From: Pseudomonas extremorientalis
GTDB taxonomy: Bacteria; Pseudomonadota; Gammaproteobacteria; Pseudomonadales; Pseudomonadaceae
Direction: 5' to 3'
Length of the DNA: 51,037 bases
NCBI RefSeq assembly: GCF_001870465.1
Contig: NZ_MDGK01000034.1
Coordinates: forward strand, 1 to 51,037
Below the pieces are notes generated by a model. The model did not search any database, was not told the DNA's origin, and worked only from the letters and a program-made list of their open reading frames with translations. Each line of letters starts with the position of its first letter. The first letter of the stretch is position 1. Positions 7,574 to 19,786 of this stretch are shown here, in pieces. A program made the translations under genes and the position numbers.

Positions 7574-9190
7574 CTAACGCCCGCCTTTCGCGGCCTCGGG
7601 CTTGTAACCCAGGCGTAAACCGCCCCAGTGCCGGCCCTTGACCATGATCGGCACCGACAGATCGTGCATCAGCTCACCCGTGTCGCGGGTATAGGTTTGC
7701 AACAACACCGCCTGCTGATGGCTGCCGCAGCGGATTCCGGTACGGTCTTCAAACTTGCGTTTGGTGCGGTTCTGCACGGCGTCCACCTGCGCATCGCCGG
7801 TCAGCGCCTGGGAAAAAGCCTTGTTGTGGGTTGGCACATAGCCCTGGGGCGTGCAGGCGATGGCGAACACCAACCCTTCATGACGCGGCAACAGCGCCTC
7901 CTGGATCGCTGGCAATACCTGGTCGGTGTAGCCGTCGAAGCGGGTGTGGTACTTGATTGGGCTGGTATTGGCGATCGGCGTATAGCTGCGGTCGAACAGG
8001 TCGTCCAGGCTGATGCGGTTCTGTTGCACATCGGCTTCGAATTGCGCGGCAATCCGACTGGCACCTTCGCGGGCCAGGTCATAGATGCGCTGGTGATAGT
8101 CATCCAGCCCGACTTCCGCCAGGCGCTCGCTGATGGTTTCGGCCTGGCCTTCCATTTGTACGGCAGCATCCGCCAGCTGGCGGGTTTGCTGATCGCTGAC
8201 GGCCAGGTCGCTGCGCATCTGCTCCACGGCATGGAACAGGCTGTCGAGCTGGGTGCGGTTGGTGTCGGTACCCTGGGCGATTTCATTGACCTGGCCTTCC
8301 ACATCCGCCGCCAGGCTGGCGATATTTTGCAGTTGCTCGCCAGCGTGCTCTACCTGCTCGACACCGGTGTGCAGGTCCGCCGAGAGCTGGCGAATCTGCT
8401 CTACCACCTGAGCAGTGCGTTGCTGGATGTCGGCCACCATCACACCGACTTCATCGGTGGCCGTGGCAGTACGCCCGGCCAACCCACGCACTTCATCCGC
8501 CACCACGGCAAACCCGCGACCATGCTCACCGGCCCGCGCCGCTTCAATCGCCGCGTTCAGCGCCAGCAGGTTGGTCTGGCTGGCGATGGACTGGATCACC
8601 AGGGTCACCCGCTGGATTTCCTCGCTGCGCTGGCTCAAGGCCTCAATCAACTCACGGCTGGCATTGGCCCGCTGGCTGAGCTGGTGCATGCGGCTGATCG
8701 ACTGGGCAAGCACTTCACGGCCTTCGGTGCTGCGCTGATGGGCCTGGCTCGCAGCCCCCAACGCCTCACGGCTGAGCTGGGAGGTGACTTTTTCGGTGCC
8801 GATCATCACCTCGGCACTGCTGACGATCTGCCTGGCCGCGCTCAACTGCGACTGCAGGCGCGCCGCCAGTTGCTTGACCGAATAGGCCACGCCGGCGGCG
8901 GAAAGTGCGTTGTGGCTGGTGGTATACGACAGATCACGAGTCAACTCGCCAATGGCATCGGCGGCGTCGGAAGCTGCAATCACTGGTGTGCGACTTTTCA
9001 GGCGAGGCAGCCAGATCACCAATAGGACCAGTGGCAGGCAAAGGTAGAGCGGCAGGCTGGCGAACGCGAGGCCCAGCAGTACCAGCACCAGGGCGGTGCT
9101 CTGCAACAACGGCGTGAGCCAGCCGGGCAGCCCGCGCGCCACCGGTTGCGGTGACACGGCTGCGCCCATCAGAGGTCCGTCTCCAGCCAT
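7574..9190 (-). CDS. Methyl-accepting chemotaxis protein with C-terminal cytoplasmic sensor-like domain
   Basis: The 538-residue chemoreceptor has two closely spaced membrane helices near residues 25-65 ([20 protein letters not shown], then [12 protein letters not shown]). There is almost no periplasmic loop between them and no HAMP domain that I can see. The signalling hairpin is clear ([19 protein letters not shown], then [16 protein letters not shown]). About 170 residues follow, containing [48 protein letters not shown] and [20 protein letters not shown]. These resemble the Cache/PAS-like tails of some Pseudomonas receptors, so the sensor is probably cytoplasmic. Starts at 9256 or 9214 are also in frame; 9190 has GGGGTAA upstream. 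Confidence 0.88.
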   Translation of the reverse strand: MAGDGPLMGAAVSPQPVARGLPGWLTPLLQSTALVLVLLGLAFASLPLYLCLPLVLLVIWLPRLKSRTPVIAASDAADAIGELTRDLSYTTSHNALSAAGVAYSVKQLAARLQSQLSAARQIVSSAEVMIGTEKVTSQLSREALGAASQAHQRSTEGREVLAQSISRMHQLSQRANASRELIEALSQRSEEIQRVTLVIQSIASQTNLLALNAAIEAARAGEHGRGFAVVADEVRGLAGRTATATDEVGVMVADIQQRTAQVVEQIRQLSADLHTGVEQVEHAGEQLQNIASLAADVEGQVNEIAQGTDTNRTQLDSLFHAVEQMRSDLAVSDQQTRQLADAAVQMEGQAETISERLAEVGLDDYHQRIYDLAREGASRIAAQFEADVQQNRISLDDLFDRSYTPIANTSPIKYHTRFDGYTDQVLPAIQEALLPRHEGLVFAIACTPQGYVPTHNKAFSQALTGDAQVDAVQNRTKRKFEDRTGIRCGSHQQAVLLQTYTRDTGELMHDLSVPIMVKGRHWGGLRLGYKPEAAKGGR

Positions 9191-9314
9191 CTTCGTTACC
9201 CCACTGCTTGTCATTATTGTCACTGCATTAAACGCCACTATCGGGCCATTATCCATGGGCCTTTAGTGGGGTAGCTTGCAGCAGATCAATAGACGGGGTG
9301 TAACGGGTCTTGCC

Positions 9315-9341
9315 CTGGGGAACCGCGTGGCGGCTCCCCAG
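9315..9341 (-). terminator. Hairpin after the dksA-like gene
   Basis: CTGGGGA and TCCCCAG enclose CCGC-GTG-GCGG, giving an 11-pair stem with one mismatch. It lies 11 bases past the dksA-like stop on the minus strand. No T run follows, so termination would be inefficient or Rho-assisted. Confidence 0.55.
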
Positions 9342-9351
9342 CTTCAACGCA

Positions 9352-9756
9352 TCAGGCTTGGCGCTGGTGCTTGTCGATCTGCTCGTGGCGCTCTTGCGCT
9401 TCGATGCAGTACTTGGTGGTGGGGCTGATCAGCAGGCGCTTGAGGCCGATAGGCTCGCCGCTGTCGTCACACCAGCCAAAGGAATCTTCCTTGATGCGCT
9501 CCAACGCGCGCTCAAGCTGCGGCAGCATGCGCTGGTCGCGGTCGATGGCGTTGACCAGCCAGGTACGCTCTTCTTCAACGGAAGCGGCGTCGGCCGGGTC
9601 GGCCGGGGTGTCAAGGCTTTCAATGGCGATACGGTTCTGTTCAATGCGCTCGTGGTGTTCCACTTTCATGTCTTGCAGCAACTTCTCGAAAAAAGCGTGC
9701 TGTTCGGCATTCATGTAGTCATCCGCCGGCATGGCCAGCAACTTTTCCTTTGTCAT
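9352..9756 (-). CDS. DksA-like RNA polymerase-binding protein with incomplete zinc finger (DksA2 type)
   Basis: The 134-residue protein has the TraR/DksA layout: an N-terminal helix (MPADDYMNAEQHAFFEKLL), a coiled coil, and the GWCDDSGEPIGLKRLLISP block. DksA binds the secondary channel of RNA polymerase and, with ppGpp, resets rRNA and amino-acid promoters. Classical DksA has four zinc-binding cysteines. Here the pairs read CDDS and CIEA, so only the first Cys of each pair is left. That, together with its length, matches the zinc-independent DksA2 class known from P. aeruginosa. The coiled-coil tip carries DTPADPADAASVEEE, keeping the D-x2-D-x-A pattern. Start 9756 is preceded by AGAGAAA. 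Confidence 0.8.
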   Translation of the reverse strand: MTKEKLLAMPADDYMNAEQHAFFEKLLQDMKVEHHERIEQNRIAIESLDTPADPADAASVEEERTWLVNAIDRDQRMLPQLERALERIKEDSFGWCDDSGEPIGLKRLLISPTTKYCIEAQERHEQIDKHQRQA

Positions 9757-10026
9757 TGATTTCTCTATAAAAAATACGTGCATTAAGGCGAATAAGGGAG
9801 CGTTCCGGAAGGCCTCTGCAGGTCTCGGAAAGGCGCCGTCCATTTCAAGCGCCACCCGGCACTCAATTTACGAGGGGCGGCAGTCTAAGGCCGACTTGAG
9901 AGCGCAGCAACTGAAATGACAGGCATTTTTTCCCGGATAACCCCAAAAGGCACCAGGACGGGCTTGGCGAATGGTTATCGGAGTGCGTTTATAGCAGGAA
10001 AGTTCGTGAAGCAGCTATAAGCCGCA
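9757..10026. other. Upstream region of the dksA-like gene, no gene seen
   Basis: About 270 bases without a credible reading frame. It must hold the promoter of the dksA-like gene. I looked for a zinc-repressor (Zur) palindrome, since dksA2 is Zur-controlled in P. aeruginosa, and saw none. Confidence 0.4.
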
Positions 10027-10082
10027 AGCGGCAAGCGACAAGCTGCAAACATCAGCATGCTTGCAGCTTGAGGCTTGCCGCT
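10027..10082. terminator. Long imperfect hairpin ending the inositol importer operon
   Basis: Arms of 22 bases (10027-10048 and 10061-10082) match at 20 positions around a 12-base loop and are built of GCAAGC and AGCTGCAA words. It starts six bases past the permease stop on the minus strand. It resembles the AGCTGCAAG-type extragenic palindromes scattered in Pseudomonas genomes and probably serves as the operon's 3' end. Confidence 0.65.
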
Positions 10083-10087
10083 GCGCC

Positions 10088-11110
10088 TCAGCGCTTGAGC
10101 TTGCGCTTGTTGCGGTATTGGTCGATGACCACAGCCACCACAATGATCAGCCCCTTGATGATGTCTTGGATATACGCATCCACCCCGACAAAAGTGAACC
10201 CGCTGGCCATCACCCCGAGGATCAGCGCGCCGATCACCGTGCCGGTAATGCGCCCTACCCCGCCCGCCAGGCTGGTGCCACCGATCACTGCGGCGGCAAT
10301 CGCATCCAGTTCATAGGACATGCCCATGCCCGCCTGCCCGGTCGCAGCACGTGCCGAAGCCACCACCCCGGCCAGACCTGCCAGCAAACCGGCGATGCTG
10401 TACACGATGATCAGGTGGCGCTTGACGTTGATCCCAGAGGTGCGCGCCGCCTGCATGTTGCCGCCGATGGCGTAGGTGTACTTGCCGTATTTGGTGTAGC
10501 GCAGGGCGATGTGGAAGATAACCGCCACCACCAGGAAGATGATCACCGGCATCGCGCCGTGGCCAATGGCCGTGTACGAGTCCGAGAGCATGCTCACCGG
10601 CTGGCCTTCGGTGTAGTAACGCGCCAGGCCACGGGCCGAGACCATCATGCCCAGGGTGGCAATGAACGGCGGAATGCCGGTGACAGCAATGATGCTGCCG
10701 TTGATCGCCCCCGCCAACAGTCCTACGCCCAGCCCCATAGCCACTGGAATCCATACCGGCAAGTCGGTCAGGCTGGGGAACACCGCCCGGGAAAAGTCGG
10801 ACGTCTGCGCCAAACTGGCAGCAATCATCGCCGAAAGTGCCAGCACCGAGCCCGAAGACAGATCGATCCCCGTCGTGATGATCACCTGTGTCACGCCAAT
10901 TGCCAGCAGGCCGATGATCGACACTTGCAGGATCATCAGCACCAGGCGCTGGGAGTTCATCAGGAAGCTCTGGTCGCGCACGATCCAGCCGAACAATTCA
11001 AACACCAGGCCAATGCCGATCAGCACCAGGAAGATGCTCAGCTCGGTGGGCATGCGTCGACGACTTTTGGTTGGCACCGTCGCAGGTTTGTTATCCGTTA
11101 TTGCGTTCAT
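10088..11110 (-). CDS. iatP: Sugar (myo-inositol) ABC transporter permease
   Basis: The 340-residue permease belongs to the CUT2 (ribose/RbsC) family, with about eight to ten hydrophobic helices. The conserved family loops GIDLSSGSVLALSAM, TGIPPFIATLGMM and SYELDAIAAAVIGGTSLAGG are all present. It forms the membrane channel of the importer with the ATPase gene 26 bases upstream and the binding protein beyond it. The neighbouring iol genes make myo-inositol the likely substrate, although the family alone would only say pentose, hexose or inositol. Start 11110 follows AAAGGTGATGGG. A hairpin at 10027-10082 ends the operon. Confidence 0.85.
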   Translation of the reverse strand: MNAITDNKPATVPTKSRRRMPTELSIFLVLIGIGLVFELFGWIVRDQSFLMNSQRLVLMILQVSIIGLLAIGVTQVIITTGIDLSSGSVLALSAMIAASLAQTSDFSRAVFPSLTDLPVWIPVAMGLGVGLLAGAINGSIIAVTGIPPFIATLGMMVSARGLARYYTEGQPVSMLSDSYTAIGHGAMPVIIFLVVAVIFHIALRYTKYGKYTYAIGGNMQAARTSGINVKRHLIIVYSIAGLLAGLAGVVASARAATGQAGMGMSYELDAIAAAVIGGTSLAGGVGRITGTVIGALILGVMASGFTFVGVDAYIQDIIKGLIIVVAVVIDQYRNKRKLKR

Positions 11111-11136
11111 AGCCCATCACCTTTTAATTCTGTACG

Positions 11137-12690
11137 TCAGTGGACTGCGGTCATCCCGGAGGCCAACTGCATGACTTTTTCCTGGGTCGCATCGCTGCGG
11201 TCCAGGGTGCCCATCAATTCGCCCTCGTGCATCACCATGACCCGGTCGCTCATGCCCAGCACTTCGGGCAGCTCGGAAGAAATCATGATCACCGCCATGC
11301 CTTCACTGGCGAGGAACGAGATCAGCCGGTAGATCTCGGCCTTGGCGCCCACGTCAATGCCCCGGGTCGGTTCATCGAGGATCAGCAGGCGCGGGTTGGT
11401 CATCAGCCAGCGCGCGAGCAAGGCCTTCTGCTGGTTGCCGCCGGACAAGGTGTCGATGCACTGCTCAAGGGAGGGGGTTTTCACCCGCAGCTTCTTGCAC
11501 ATGTCTTCGCACAGCGCTCGCAGGGCTTTCTGCTGGATAAAGCCGTTGCCGGTGTAGTGCGGCAGCACCGCCATTTCCATGTTTTCCAGCACCGACAGGC
11601 ACGGGAACAGGCCACTGAGCTTGCGGTCCTCGGTCAACAGGGCAAAACCTTTCTCGATGGCCATGTGCGGGTCGGTAATGCGCACCGCCTTGCCATCCAG
11701 GGTGATCTGGCCGCCGCTGCTGGGGGTGATGCCGAAAATGGTTTCGGCCACGTTGGTACGGCCCGAGCCCATCAACCCGGCGATGCCGAGGATCTCGCCA
11801 GCATGCAGATCGAAGGACACGTCCTTGAACACGCCGTCCAGGCTAAGGTCGCGTACCGACAGCAGCAGATCGCCGATGGGCGTCTCGCGCACCGGGAACA
11901 ATTGGCTCAGCTCACGGCCGACCATCATCGAGATCAGGCTGTCGCTGTTCATGCTGTCGGCGCGCTGCAGGCCGATGTACTGGCCGTCGCGGAACACCGC
12001 CACTTCATCGGCGATGGCGAACACTTCGTTCATTTTGTGCGTGATGTAGACGATGCCTTTGCCCTGGGCCTTGAGGTCGGCAATGATCGAAAACAGATGG
12101 GCCACTTCCTTCTCGGTAATGGCCGAGGTCGGCTCATCCATGATCAGGATGTCGGAGTCATAGGACACCGCCTTGGCAATCTCGACCATCTGCCGTTCGG
12201 CGATGCTCAGGTTGCCCACGTGTTCCTCGGGGTCCAGGTTGATGCGCAGGCGCGCCAGCAACTCGGCGGTGCAGCGATGCATTTCGCGGTGGTTGACCAT
12301 GTGCAGGCTGTTGAGCTGCTCGCGGCCGATCCAGATGTTCTCGGCGATGCTCATGTGCGGCATCAGGTTGAGTTCCTGGTGGATCATCGCGATCCCGGCC
12401 TTCTGGGCCGCCAGGGGGGTTTCAAACACAATCGGCTTGCCGCGCAGGCGAATCTCGCCGGCATCGGGCTGGTAGATGCCAGCGATGATTTTCATCAGCG
12501 TCGACTTGCCCGCACCGTTCTCGCCCATCAGCGCCAGCACCGTGCCAGGGCGAACGCGCAACTGCACGTCGGCCAGGGCCACGACGCCGGGAAAGCCTTT
12601 GCTGATGTTGACGATTTCCAGCAGGTAGGGTTCGTCCAGCGGCAGCGGCTGGATACCGGGAGGCTGCGAGACAGCGGCTTGAGCGAGCAT
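11137..12690 (-). CDS. iatA: Sugar (myo-inositol) ABC transporter, double ATPase subunit
   Basis: The 517-residue protein holds two ABC cassettes in tandem, as in RbsA/MglA. The first has Walker [10 protein letters not shown], signature [14 protein letters not shown] and Walker [10 protein letters not shown]. The second has signature [15 protein letters not shown] and Walker [10 protein letters not shown], with a degenerate Walker A (GLMGSGRTN), which is normal for CUT2 ATPases. It powers uptake through the adjacent permease. Start 12690 is chosen for the GGAG nine bases upstream; the upstream in-frame ATGs (12705, 12720) are less well placed. The gene is 65 bases after the binding-protein gene, in the usual order binding protein-ATPase-permease. 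Confidence 0.88.
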   Translation of the reverse strand: MLAQAAVSQPPGIQPLPLDEPYLLEIVNISKGFPGVVALADVQLRVRPGTVLALMGENGAGKSTLMKIIAGIYQPDAGEIRLRGKPIVFETPLAAQKAGIAMIHQELNLMPHMSIAENIWIGREQLNSLHMVNHREMHRCTAELLARLRINLDPEEHVGNLSIAERQMVEIAKAVSYDSDILIMDEPTSAITEKEVAHLFSIIADLKAQGKGIVYITHKMNEVFAIADEVAVFRDGQYIGLQRADSMNSDSLISMMVGRELSQLFPVRETPIGDLLLSVRDLSLDGVFKDVSFDLHAGEILGIAGLMGSGRTNVAETIFGITPSSGGQITLDGKAVRITDPHMAIEKGFALLTEDRKLSGLFPCLSVLENMEMAVLPHYTGNGFIQQKALRALCEDMCKKLRVKTPSLEQCIDTLSGGNQQKALLARWLMTNPRLLILDEPTRGIDVGAKAEIYRLISFLASEGMAVIMISSELPEVLGMSDRVMVMHEGELMGTLDRSDATQEKVMQLASGMTAVH

Positions 12691-12755
12691 AGGGAGGTAC
12701 TCCATCGGCAAGGCGGGCACGACCGCCCTGCCGGCTTATTGTTGTTATGTAGGGA

Positions 12756-13685
12756 CTACTTGAAGTCTTTGACGTTGTCCGGGGTGATCAGCTGGAACGG
12801 GATCACCACGTTCTGCTCGATGGGCTCGTTCCGGGCCATCTTGCGCGCGGTCTCCACCGACTTGTCCGCCTGGCCCTTGGCATCCTGGAAGGCCGACACG
12901 GTCATGTCCCCCTTGGTGATCGCGTTCAAGCCGTCCGGCGTGCCATCGACACCAGCGATCAACACGCCCTTCTTGCCCGCCGATTTCAGCGCCATGGACG
13001 CGCCAATGGCCATTTCATCGTTGTTGGCCAACACCGCGTTGAATTCACGGCCCTGGGTCAGCCAGTCGTTGACCAGGGTCATGCCCTTGTCACGCAACCA
13101 GATCCCGGTCTGTTCCTGTTCGATCTTGATGCCCGGGTATTGGGTCAGGACTTCCTTGACCCCCTTGGTGCGGTTGGTGGTGGAGTTGTTCGCCAGATCG
13201 CCCAGCAGGATCACGATATTGCCCTTGCCGCCGAGCTTTTCGGCGATGTACTGCATCTGCAGCTTGCCGGCCTCGACGTCGTCGGAGGTCACCGCCGCTA
13301 CGCCCGGCGCCAGGGTCGGGCTGTCAGGACGGCGGTTGACGAACACCAGGGGGATTTTCGCCGCCGTGGCGGCCTTGATGATGTTGGCTGTCGAGGCGGT
13401 GTCCACCGGGTTGACGATGATCGCGTCGACTTTCTGGCTGATAAAGTTCTCGACCTGGCTCAACTGCTTGACCACGTCGGCACGGGCATCTTCGAACTGC
13501 AACTGCACGCCGTCACCCTTGGGGTAGGACTTGGCTTGCTTGTCCATGTCTTCGCGCAGGTAGGTGAGGAAGGTGTCATCGAAGGCGGACATGCTCACGC
13601 CTATCTTGAGATCGGCAGCCGCGGCAACACCGCTGGCGAGCAGCATGGACAAGGCCAGCGCGGTAAAACGGATCGGGGTCTTCAT
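12756..13685 (-). CDS. Sugar-binding protein, probably myo-inositol (IbpA/IatB type)
   Basis: The 309-residue periplasmic protein has a signal peptide (MKTPIRFTALALSMLLASG, cleavage near AAAADLK) and the Peripla_BP_4 fold of the ribose-binding family (LKIGVSMSAFDDTFLTYLRE, DAIIVNPVDT, LVFVNRRPD, VLANNDEMAIGASMALK, GVDGTPDG). It would capture the sugar and hand it to the ATPase-permease pair downstream. The iol context points to myo-inositol. The gene is preceded by a 58-codon open frame and, further up, by a palindrome shared with the iolC-iolR gap, so importer and catabolic genes are probably co-regulated. Confidence 0.85.
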   Translation of the reverse strand: MKTPIRFTALALSMLLASGVAAAADLKIGVSMSAFDDTFLTYLREDMDKQAKSYPKGDGVQLQFEDARADVVKQLSQVENFISQKVDAIIVNPVDTASTANIIKAATAAKIPLVFVNRRPDSPTLAPGVAAVTSDDVEAGKLQMQYIAEKLGGKGNIVILLGDLANNSTTNRTKGVKEVLTQYPGIKIEQEQTGIWLRDKGMTLVNDWLTQGREFNAVLANNDEMAIGASMALKSAGKKGVLIAGVDGTPDGLNAITKGDMTVSAFQDAKGQADKSVETARKMARNEPIEQNVVIPFQLITPDNVKDFK

Positions 13686-13733
13686 GAACGGTCTGTCTCC
13701 ACTTTCTTGTTGGTTTTCTGGACGTTGCGTTTA

Positions 13734-13910
13734 TCAGAGCTCGGCAGGCAGCCGGACGACCGGCGCGCCGGGAATGCAGCACACCAGCGCGCCCTGGTTT
13801 TCGACGCACAGCACATTAAGGAAGGAGAAGTAGAACGGCCGAGCGCGGGGCAGTCCGCGTGGCGTGTGGGCAGGGCGTAAAACTCGCAGTACAGCGTTGA
13901 AGATTTTCAT
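13734..13910 (-). CDS. Possible small protein gene at the head of the importer operon (58 codons)
   Basis: An open frame runs from ATG at 13910 to TGA at 13734, 48 bases before the binding-protein start. CCAGGT lies about ten bases upstream as a ribosome site. The product begins MKIFNAVLRVLRPAH and contains RARPFYFSFLNVLCVENQ and ALVCCIPGAPVVRLPAEL. It is basic at the N-terminus, has three cysteines and no clear signal peptide. G or C occupies about three quarters of third codon positions, as in real genes here. I recognise no family. It could equally be untranslated leader; conservation across related species would settle this. Confidence 0.4.
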   Translation of the reverse strand: MKIFNAVLRVLRPAHTPRGLPRARPFYFSFLNVLCVENQGALVCCIPGAPVVRLPAEL

Positions 13911-14000
13911 CTGACGGTACCTGGTTGTTTTTGATCTTGTTTTTGTTGAGTCGCCAGGATCGAGTCCGGACGTACTTTCTGCAACCTGGAAAAGACTTTA

Positions 14001-14018
14001 TTGGAAAATAATTTCCAT
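14001..14018. promoter_or_regulatory. Predicted IolR operator upstream of the inositol importer
   Basis: TTGGAA-AATAAT-TTCCAT is an inverted repeat that matches, at 15 of 18 bases, a site in the iolC-iolR gap (22906-22923). The core GGAA-N6-TTCC agrees with the motif I recall for the RpiR-type IolR of Sinorhizobium. It lies 91 bases before the small open frame and 316 bases before the binding-protein gene, in a markedly AT-rich patch. Confidence 0.7.
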
Positions 14019-14061
14019 ATCAACACTATTTAGAATTTTGTTCTATTTTTATCGAAATCTC

Positions 14062-15090
14062 CTACAGCAGAGCCGTCTCGATCACTTGTCGGCGCTCCGC
14101 GCTCAGGCGCGCGGCGTCCAACAGGCGAGTGGTTTCCAGCGCTTCATACGCATCCACCGGCAGCGGTCCCTGCCCTTGCACGGCTATTTGCAACTGGCGA
14201 TAGAACTGCGTCCAGCAGCCTTTCTCCGACGGCACTCGCTCGCGTTCCGCGCCTTGCTCGAACCAGCCCCAGCGTCGGTGTTCCTCTGCCCCCCAATGCT
14301 CGCCTTCGGTTTTCGGCGACTTGCCGGCCAGCAGCGCTTCTTCCTGACCGTCCAGGCCGTCGACGGTGTAGCAACCGGCGGTGCCACTGACTCTGAAACG
14401 CGGGGCCTGACAGTTCTGCAAGGCATTGCCCCACAAGTGCGAGATGACGCCGTTGGCATGGGTCAGGGAGACAAAAAAACCGTGGTCCACCGTGGGGTGT
14501 TCGGCGGTGTAGTGCAACTGGGCGAACACCCGATCCACCGGGCCGAACAGTTGCAGGGCCTGATCGACCAGGTGGCTGCCCAAGTCGCGCAGCCAACCGC
14601 CACCGCTGGCGTTGCCCACGGCTTGCGGGCTGTAGCGCTCCACGCGGGATTCAAAGCGGGTGATTGTGCCCAGGGCGCCGGCGTCGATGAGTTTGCGCAG
14701 GGTCAGGTAGTCCGAGTCCCAGCGCCGGTTCTGGTAGACGCTGAGCAGCGAGCCCTGGCGTTCGGCGGCTGTGATCAATGCCTGGGCCTGTTCGGCGCTG
14801 GCGGCGAAGGGTTTGTCGCTGACCACGGTTACGCCGTGTTCGATGGCCTCGAGTACCAGCGCGGGGCGGCCCTTGAGGGTGGTGGAGATGACCAGGGCGT
14901 CGACGCCGGCTTCGACGATCTGGCCGATGGAGTCGAAGGCCTTGAGGCCTGGGTGGTCGGTTGCCAGTTGCTGGCGGCGTTCCGCAGACCTGGTGACCAC
15001 GCCGACAAATGTGGCACCGGCCAATGTGGCAATCAGCGGCGCATGAAAGAAGCGCCCTCCATGGCCGTAGCCGACTAGTCCGATTCGCAT
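14062..15090 (-). CDS. Gfo/Idh/MocA oxidoreductase, probable scyllo-inositol-type dehydrogenase
   Basis: The 342-residue NAD(P)-dependent oxidoreductase begins with a Rossmann motif (MRIGLVGYGHGGRFFHAPLI). It has SDKPFA in place of the family's usual EKP, and WLRDLGSHLVDQAL, whose Asp and His are the likely catalytic pair. The layout is closer to the YvaA/IolW branch than to the iolG beside it, so it may interconvert scyllo-inositol and scyllo-inosose. Start 15090 is set by AAGGAG. It is the last gene of the catabolic run, separated from iolG by a terminator-like REP, so it may be expressed at a lower level. Substrate is inferred from context. Confidence 0.75.
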   Translation of the reverse strand: MRIGLVGYGHGGRFFHAPLIATLAGATFVGVVTRSAERRQQLATDHPGLKAFDSIGQIVEAGVDALVISTTLKGRPALVLEAIEHGVTVVSDKPFAASAEQAQALITAAERQGSLLSVYQNRRWDSDYLTLRKLIDAGALGTITRFESRVERYSPQAVGNASGGGWLRDLGSHLVDQALQLFGPVDRVFAQLHYTAEHPTVDHGFFVSLTHANGVISHLWGNALQNCQAPRFRVSGTAGCYTVDGLDGQEEALLAGKSPKTEGEHWGAEEHRRWGWFEQGAERERVPSEKGCWTQFYRQLQIAVQGQGPLPVDAYEALETTRLLDAARLSAERRQVIETALL

Positions 15091-15125
15091 ACCTACACTC
15101 CTTGCTTGAAGTGAAACCCGATTCA

Positions 15126-15160
15126 AATGTGGGAGGGGGCAAGCCCCCTCCCACATTTTT
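15126..15160. repeat. Single REP palindrome with T run, between iolG and the next gene
   Basis: AAATGTGGGAGGGGGC and its exact complement are separated by two bases and followed on the plus strand by TTTTT. It forms a 16-pair hairpin in the mRNA between iolG and the downstream dehydrogenase gene. Confidence 0.85.
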
Positions 15161-15180
15161 CACAGCATTTCTTCAGTGAT

Positions 15181-18142
<2,962 letters not shown>

Positions 18143-18152
18143 GTCGCGCCCC

Positions 18153-18968
18153 TTATCGTTTCTGCAGGTGGGCGATGCTTGCGCCCAAGGCCTGCTGGAT
18201 ATCCGCCAGCCCGTGCACGCTCTCGGCAAACGGCTCGAACGACAGGTAGCCGCTGTAGCCGGTGCTGAGCAAGGTGTCGATCTGCGCCGCATTGCCGAGG
18301 ATGTCGCCCTCGCCCACCAGCACGCGGTGGCCGTCGCGAATCGAACTCAGCGGCGCTTGGGCATCTTCGACGCCGGAGATATGCACCAGGCCGGTCAACT
18401 CCGGGAAGAACTCATGTTCGCTGGCCAAGTGATGATGGAAGGTGTCGTGCACCAGCCGGAACACATCCAGGCCGCCGATGGACATGATCGCGTCCACCGC
18501 CACGCGCTTGCGCCGCAGCGCACACTCTTCAAAGCCCAGGGGCTCGATAAACCCGAGGATGCCGTACTCACGCAGGATCGGCGCCAGCTCGCTCAAGGCC
18601 GTGCGCAAGCCGGCTGCACGCTGGGCTTCGTTGCGGGTGTCGCCCGGCTCGTTGAGCGGGCACATCACCAGGCCCTGGGCGCCGCACTCGCGGGCATAGG
18701 TCGCCATCTGGATTGCCTGGGCACGGCGCTCGTCGTTCCACACATCAAAGGGGTACAGCGCGTTGATCGACAGCACCGTGATGCCCTGCACCGCGCACAA
18801 CTCACGCACGCGGCTGGCCGGGGTGCCGAACTCGATCTGCTTGTCCGCCAGGTCATTGCGCAACTCGATGGCATCGCACTTGAGCGCCGCCGCCAGCTGG
18901 ATGAAATCCGGCAGGGACAGGTTGGGCGCGACGATGCGGTTAAGGGCGAAACGTAGAGGCGACTTCAT
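18153..18968 (-). CDS. TIM barrel sugar isomerase/epimerase (IolI/IolH-like)
   Basis: The 271-residue protein has the xylose-isomerase-like TIM barrel fold: [58 protein letters not shown] and [11 protein letters not shown], with acidic and His metal ligands at strand ends. Proteins of this type in inositol operons are IolI (inosose isomerase) or IolH (unknown role); the sequence does not let me choose. It lies between iolB and iolD with gaps of 29 and 10 bases, so it is part of the same transcript. A role in epimerising or isomerising inososes is inferred. Confidence 0.8.
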   Translation of the reverse strand: MKSPLRFALNRIVAPNLSLPDFIQLAAALKCDAIELRNDLADKQIEFGTPASRVRELCAVQGITVLSINALYPFDVWNDERRAQAIQMATYARECGAQGLVMCPLNEPGDTRNEAQRAAGLRTALSELAPILREYGILGFIEPLGFEECALRRKRVAVDAIMSIGGLDVFRLVHDTFHHHLASEHEFFPELTGLVHISGVEDAQAPLSSIRDGHRVLVGEGDILGNAAQIDTLLSTGYSGYLSFEPFAESVHGLADIQQALGASIAHLQKR

Positions 18969-18997
18969 TGTTGTTATTCTCCGTCCGGAACCGCTGA

Positions 18998-19786
18998 TTA
19001 GAGGTCCAGCAGCCAGCTGTGCTGCGGGTCGTTGTGGAAATGCCAGGCGCGCTTGGGGCCGGCCATCACGTTCAGGTAATAGGACTCGTAGCCATAGGGC
19101 ACGCTGACCGGGTGATAGCCCTTGGGCACGACGACCAGGTCGCTGTTTTCCACGGCCATGGCCTGGTCGATGCTGCGGTCGTCGGTATAGACGCGCTGGA
19201 ACACAAAGCCCTGGGGCGGATTGATCTGGTGGTAGTAGGTCTCTTCGAGGAAGCTCTGGCGCGGCAAGTCATCGGTGTCGTGTTTGTGCGGCGGGTAGCT
19301 CGATGAATGCCCGGACGGCGTGCGCACCTCCACCACCAGCAGCGAATGGGCTGGCTCGCTGTCGGGCAGGATGTCGCACACGTAGCGGGTGTTGGCACCT
19401 TTGCCGCGCACGCTGCGCTTGCAGGTTTCCGGGCGGATCAGCCGCGGTTCGTAGCCTTCGGCGCCGGGCGCGGCGCAGACCGCAATCTGCACATCGCTCA
19501 AGGCGGTGACCTGGGCATCGGTGCCCGGCGGCAGGTAAGCGGCGAACGGCGATTTGTCTTCAAACACCGATTGGCGATCCCCCAGGTTCTGCCAGTTGAA
19601 GCCCTCCCCCTCGATGTTTACGCGGCCGCTGAGCAATACCAGGCACAACTCCTGGTCACCGGCGCTGACCGGCAGGGTTTCGCCCAGGCTCAGGCGGTAG
19701 GCGGCGAACCCTACGTACTCCAGGCGCCCGGGCTCCAGGGCGACCATGGTCTGGCCGCGTTTGCTGCTTTTTACCAACAAGCTCAT
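18998..19786 (-). CDS. iolB: 5-Deoxy-glucuronate isomerase
   Basis: The 262-residue bicupin isomerises 5-deoxy-glucuronate to 5-dehydro-2-deoxy-gluconate. Characteristic IolB segments are SYPPHKHDTDDLPRQSFLEE, with the His and Glu metal ligands of the cupin, YYHQINPPQGFVFQRVYTDD, and VVPKGYHPVSVPYGY near the end. Length is normal. The start codon overlaps the iolE stop by four bases (ATGA), so the two are translationally coupled. Confidence 0.93.
   Translation of the reverse strand: MSLLVKSSKRGQTMVALEPGRLEYVGFAAYRLSLGETLPVSAGDQELCLVLLSGRVNIEGEGFNWQNLGDRQSVFEDKSPFAAYLPPGTDAQVTALSDVQIAVCAAPGAEGYEPRLIRPETCKRSVRGKGANTRYVCDILPDSEPAHSLLVVEVRTPSGHSSSYPPHKHDTDDLPRQSFLEETYYHQINPPQGFVFQRVYTDDRSIDQAMAVENSDLVVVPKGYHPVSVPYGYESYYLNVMAGPKRAWHFHNDPQHSWLLDL

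Noticed and set aside
11140..13527. 795-codon open frame on the plus strand
   Set aside because: It is the complement of the importer ATPase and binding-protein genes; the product is His/Gln/Arg-rich low-complexity sequence typical of antisense frames in GC-rich DNA.
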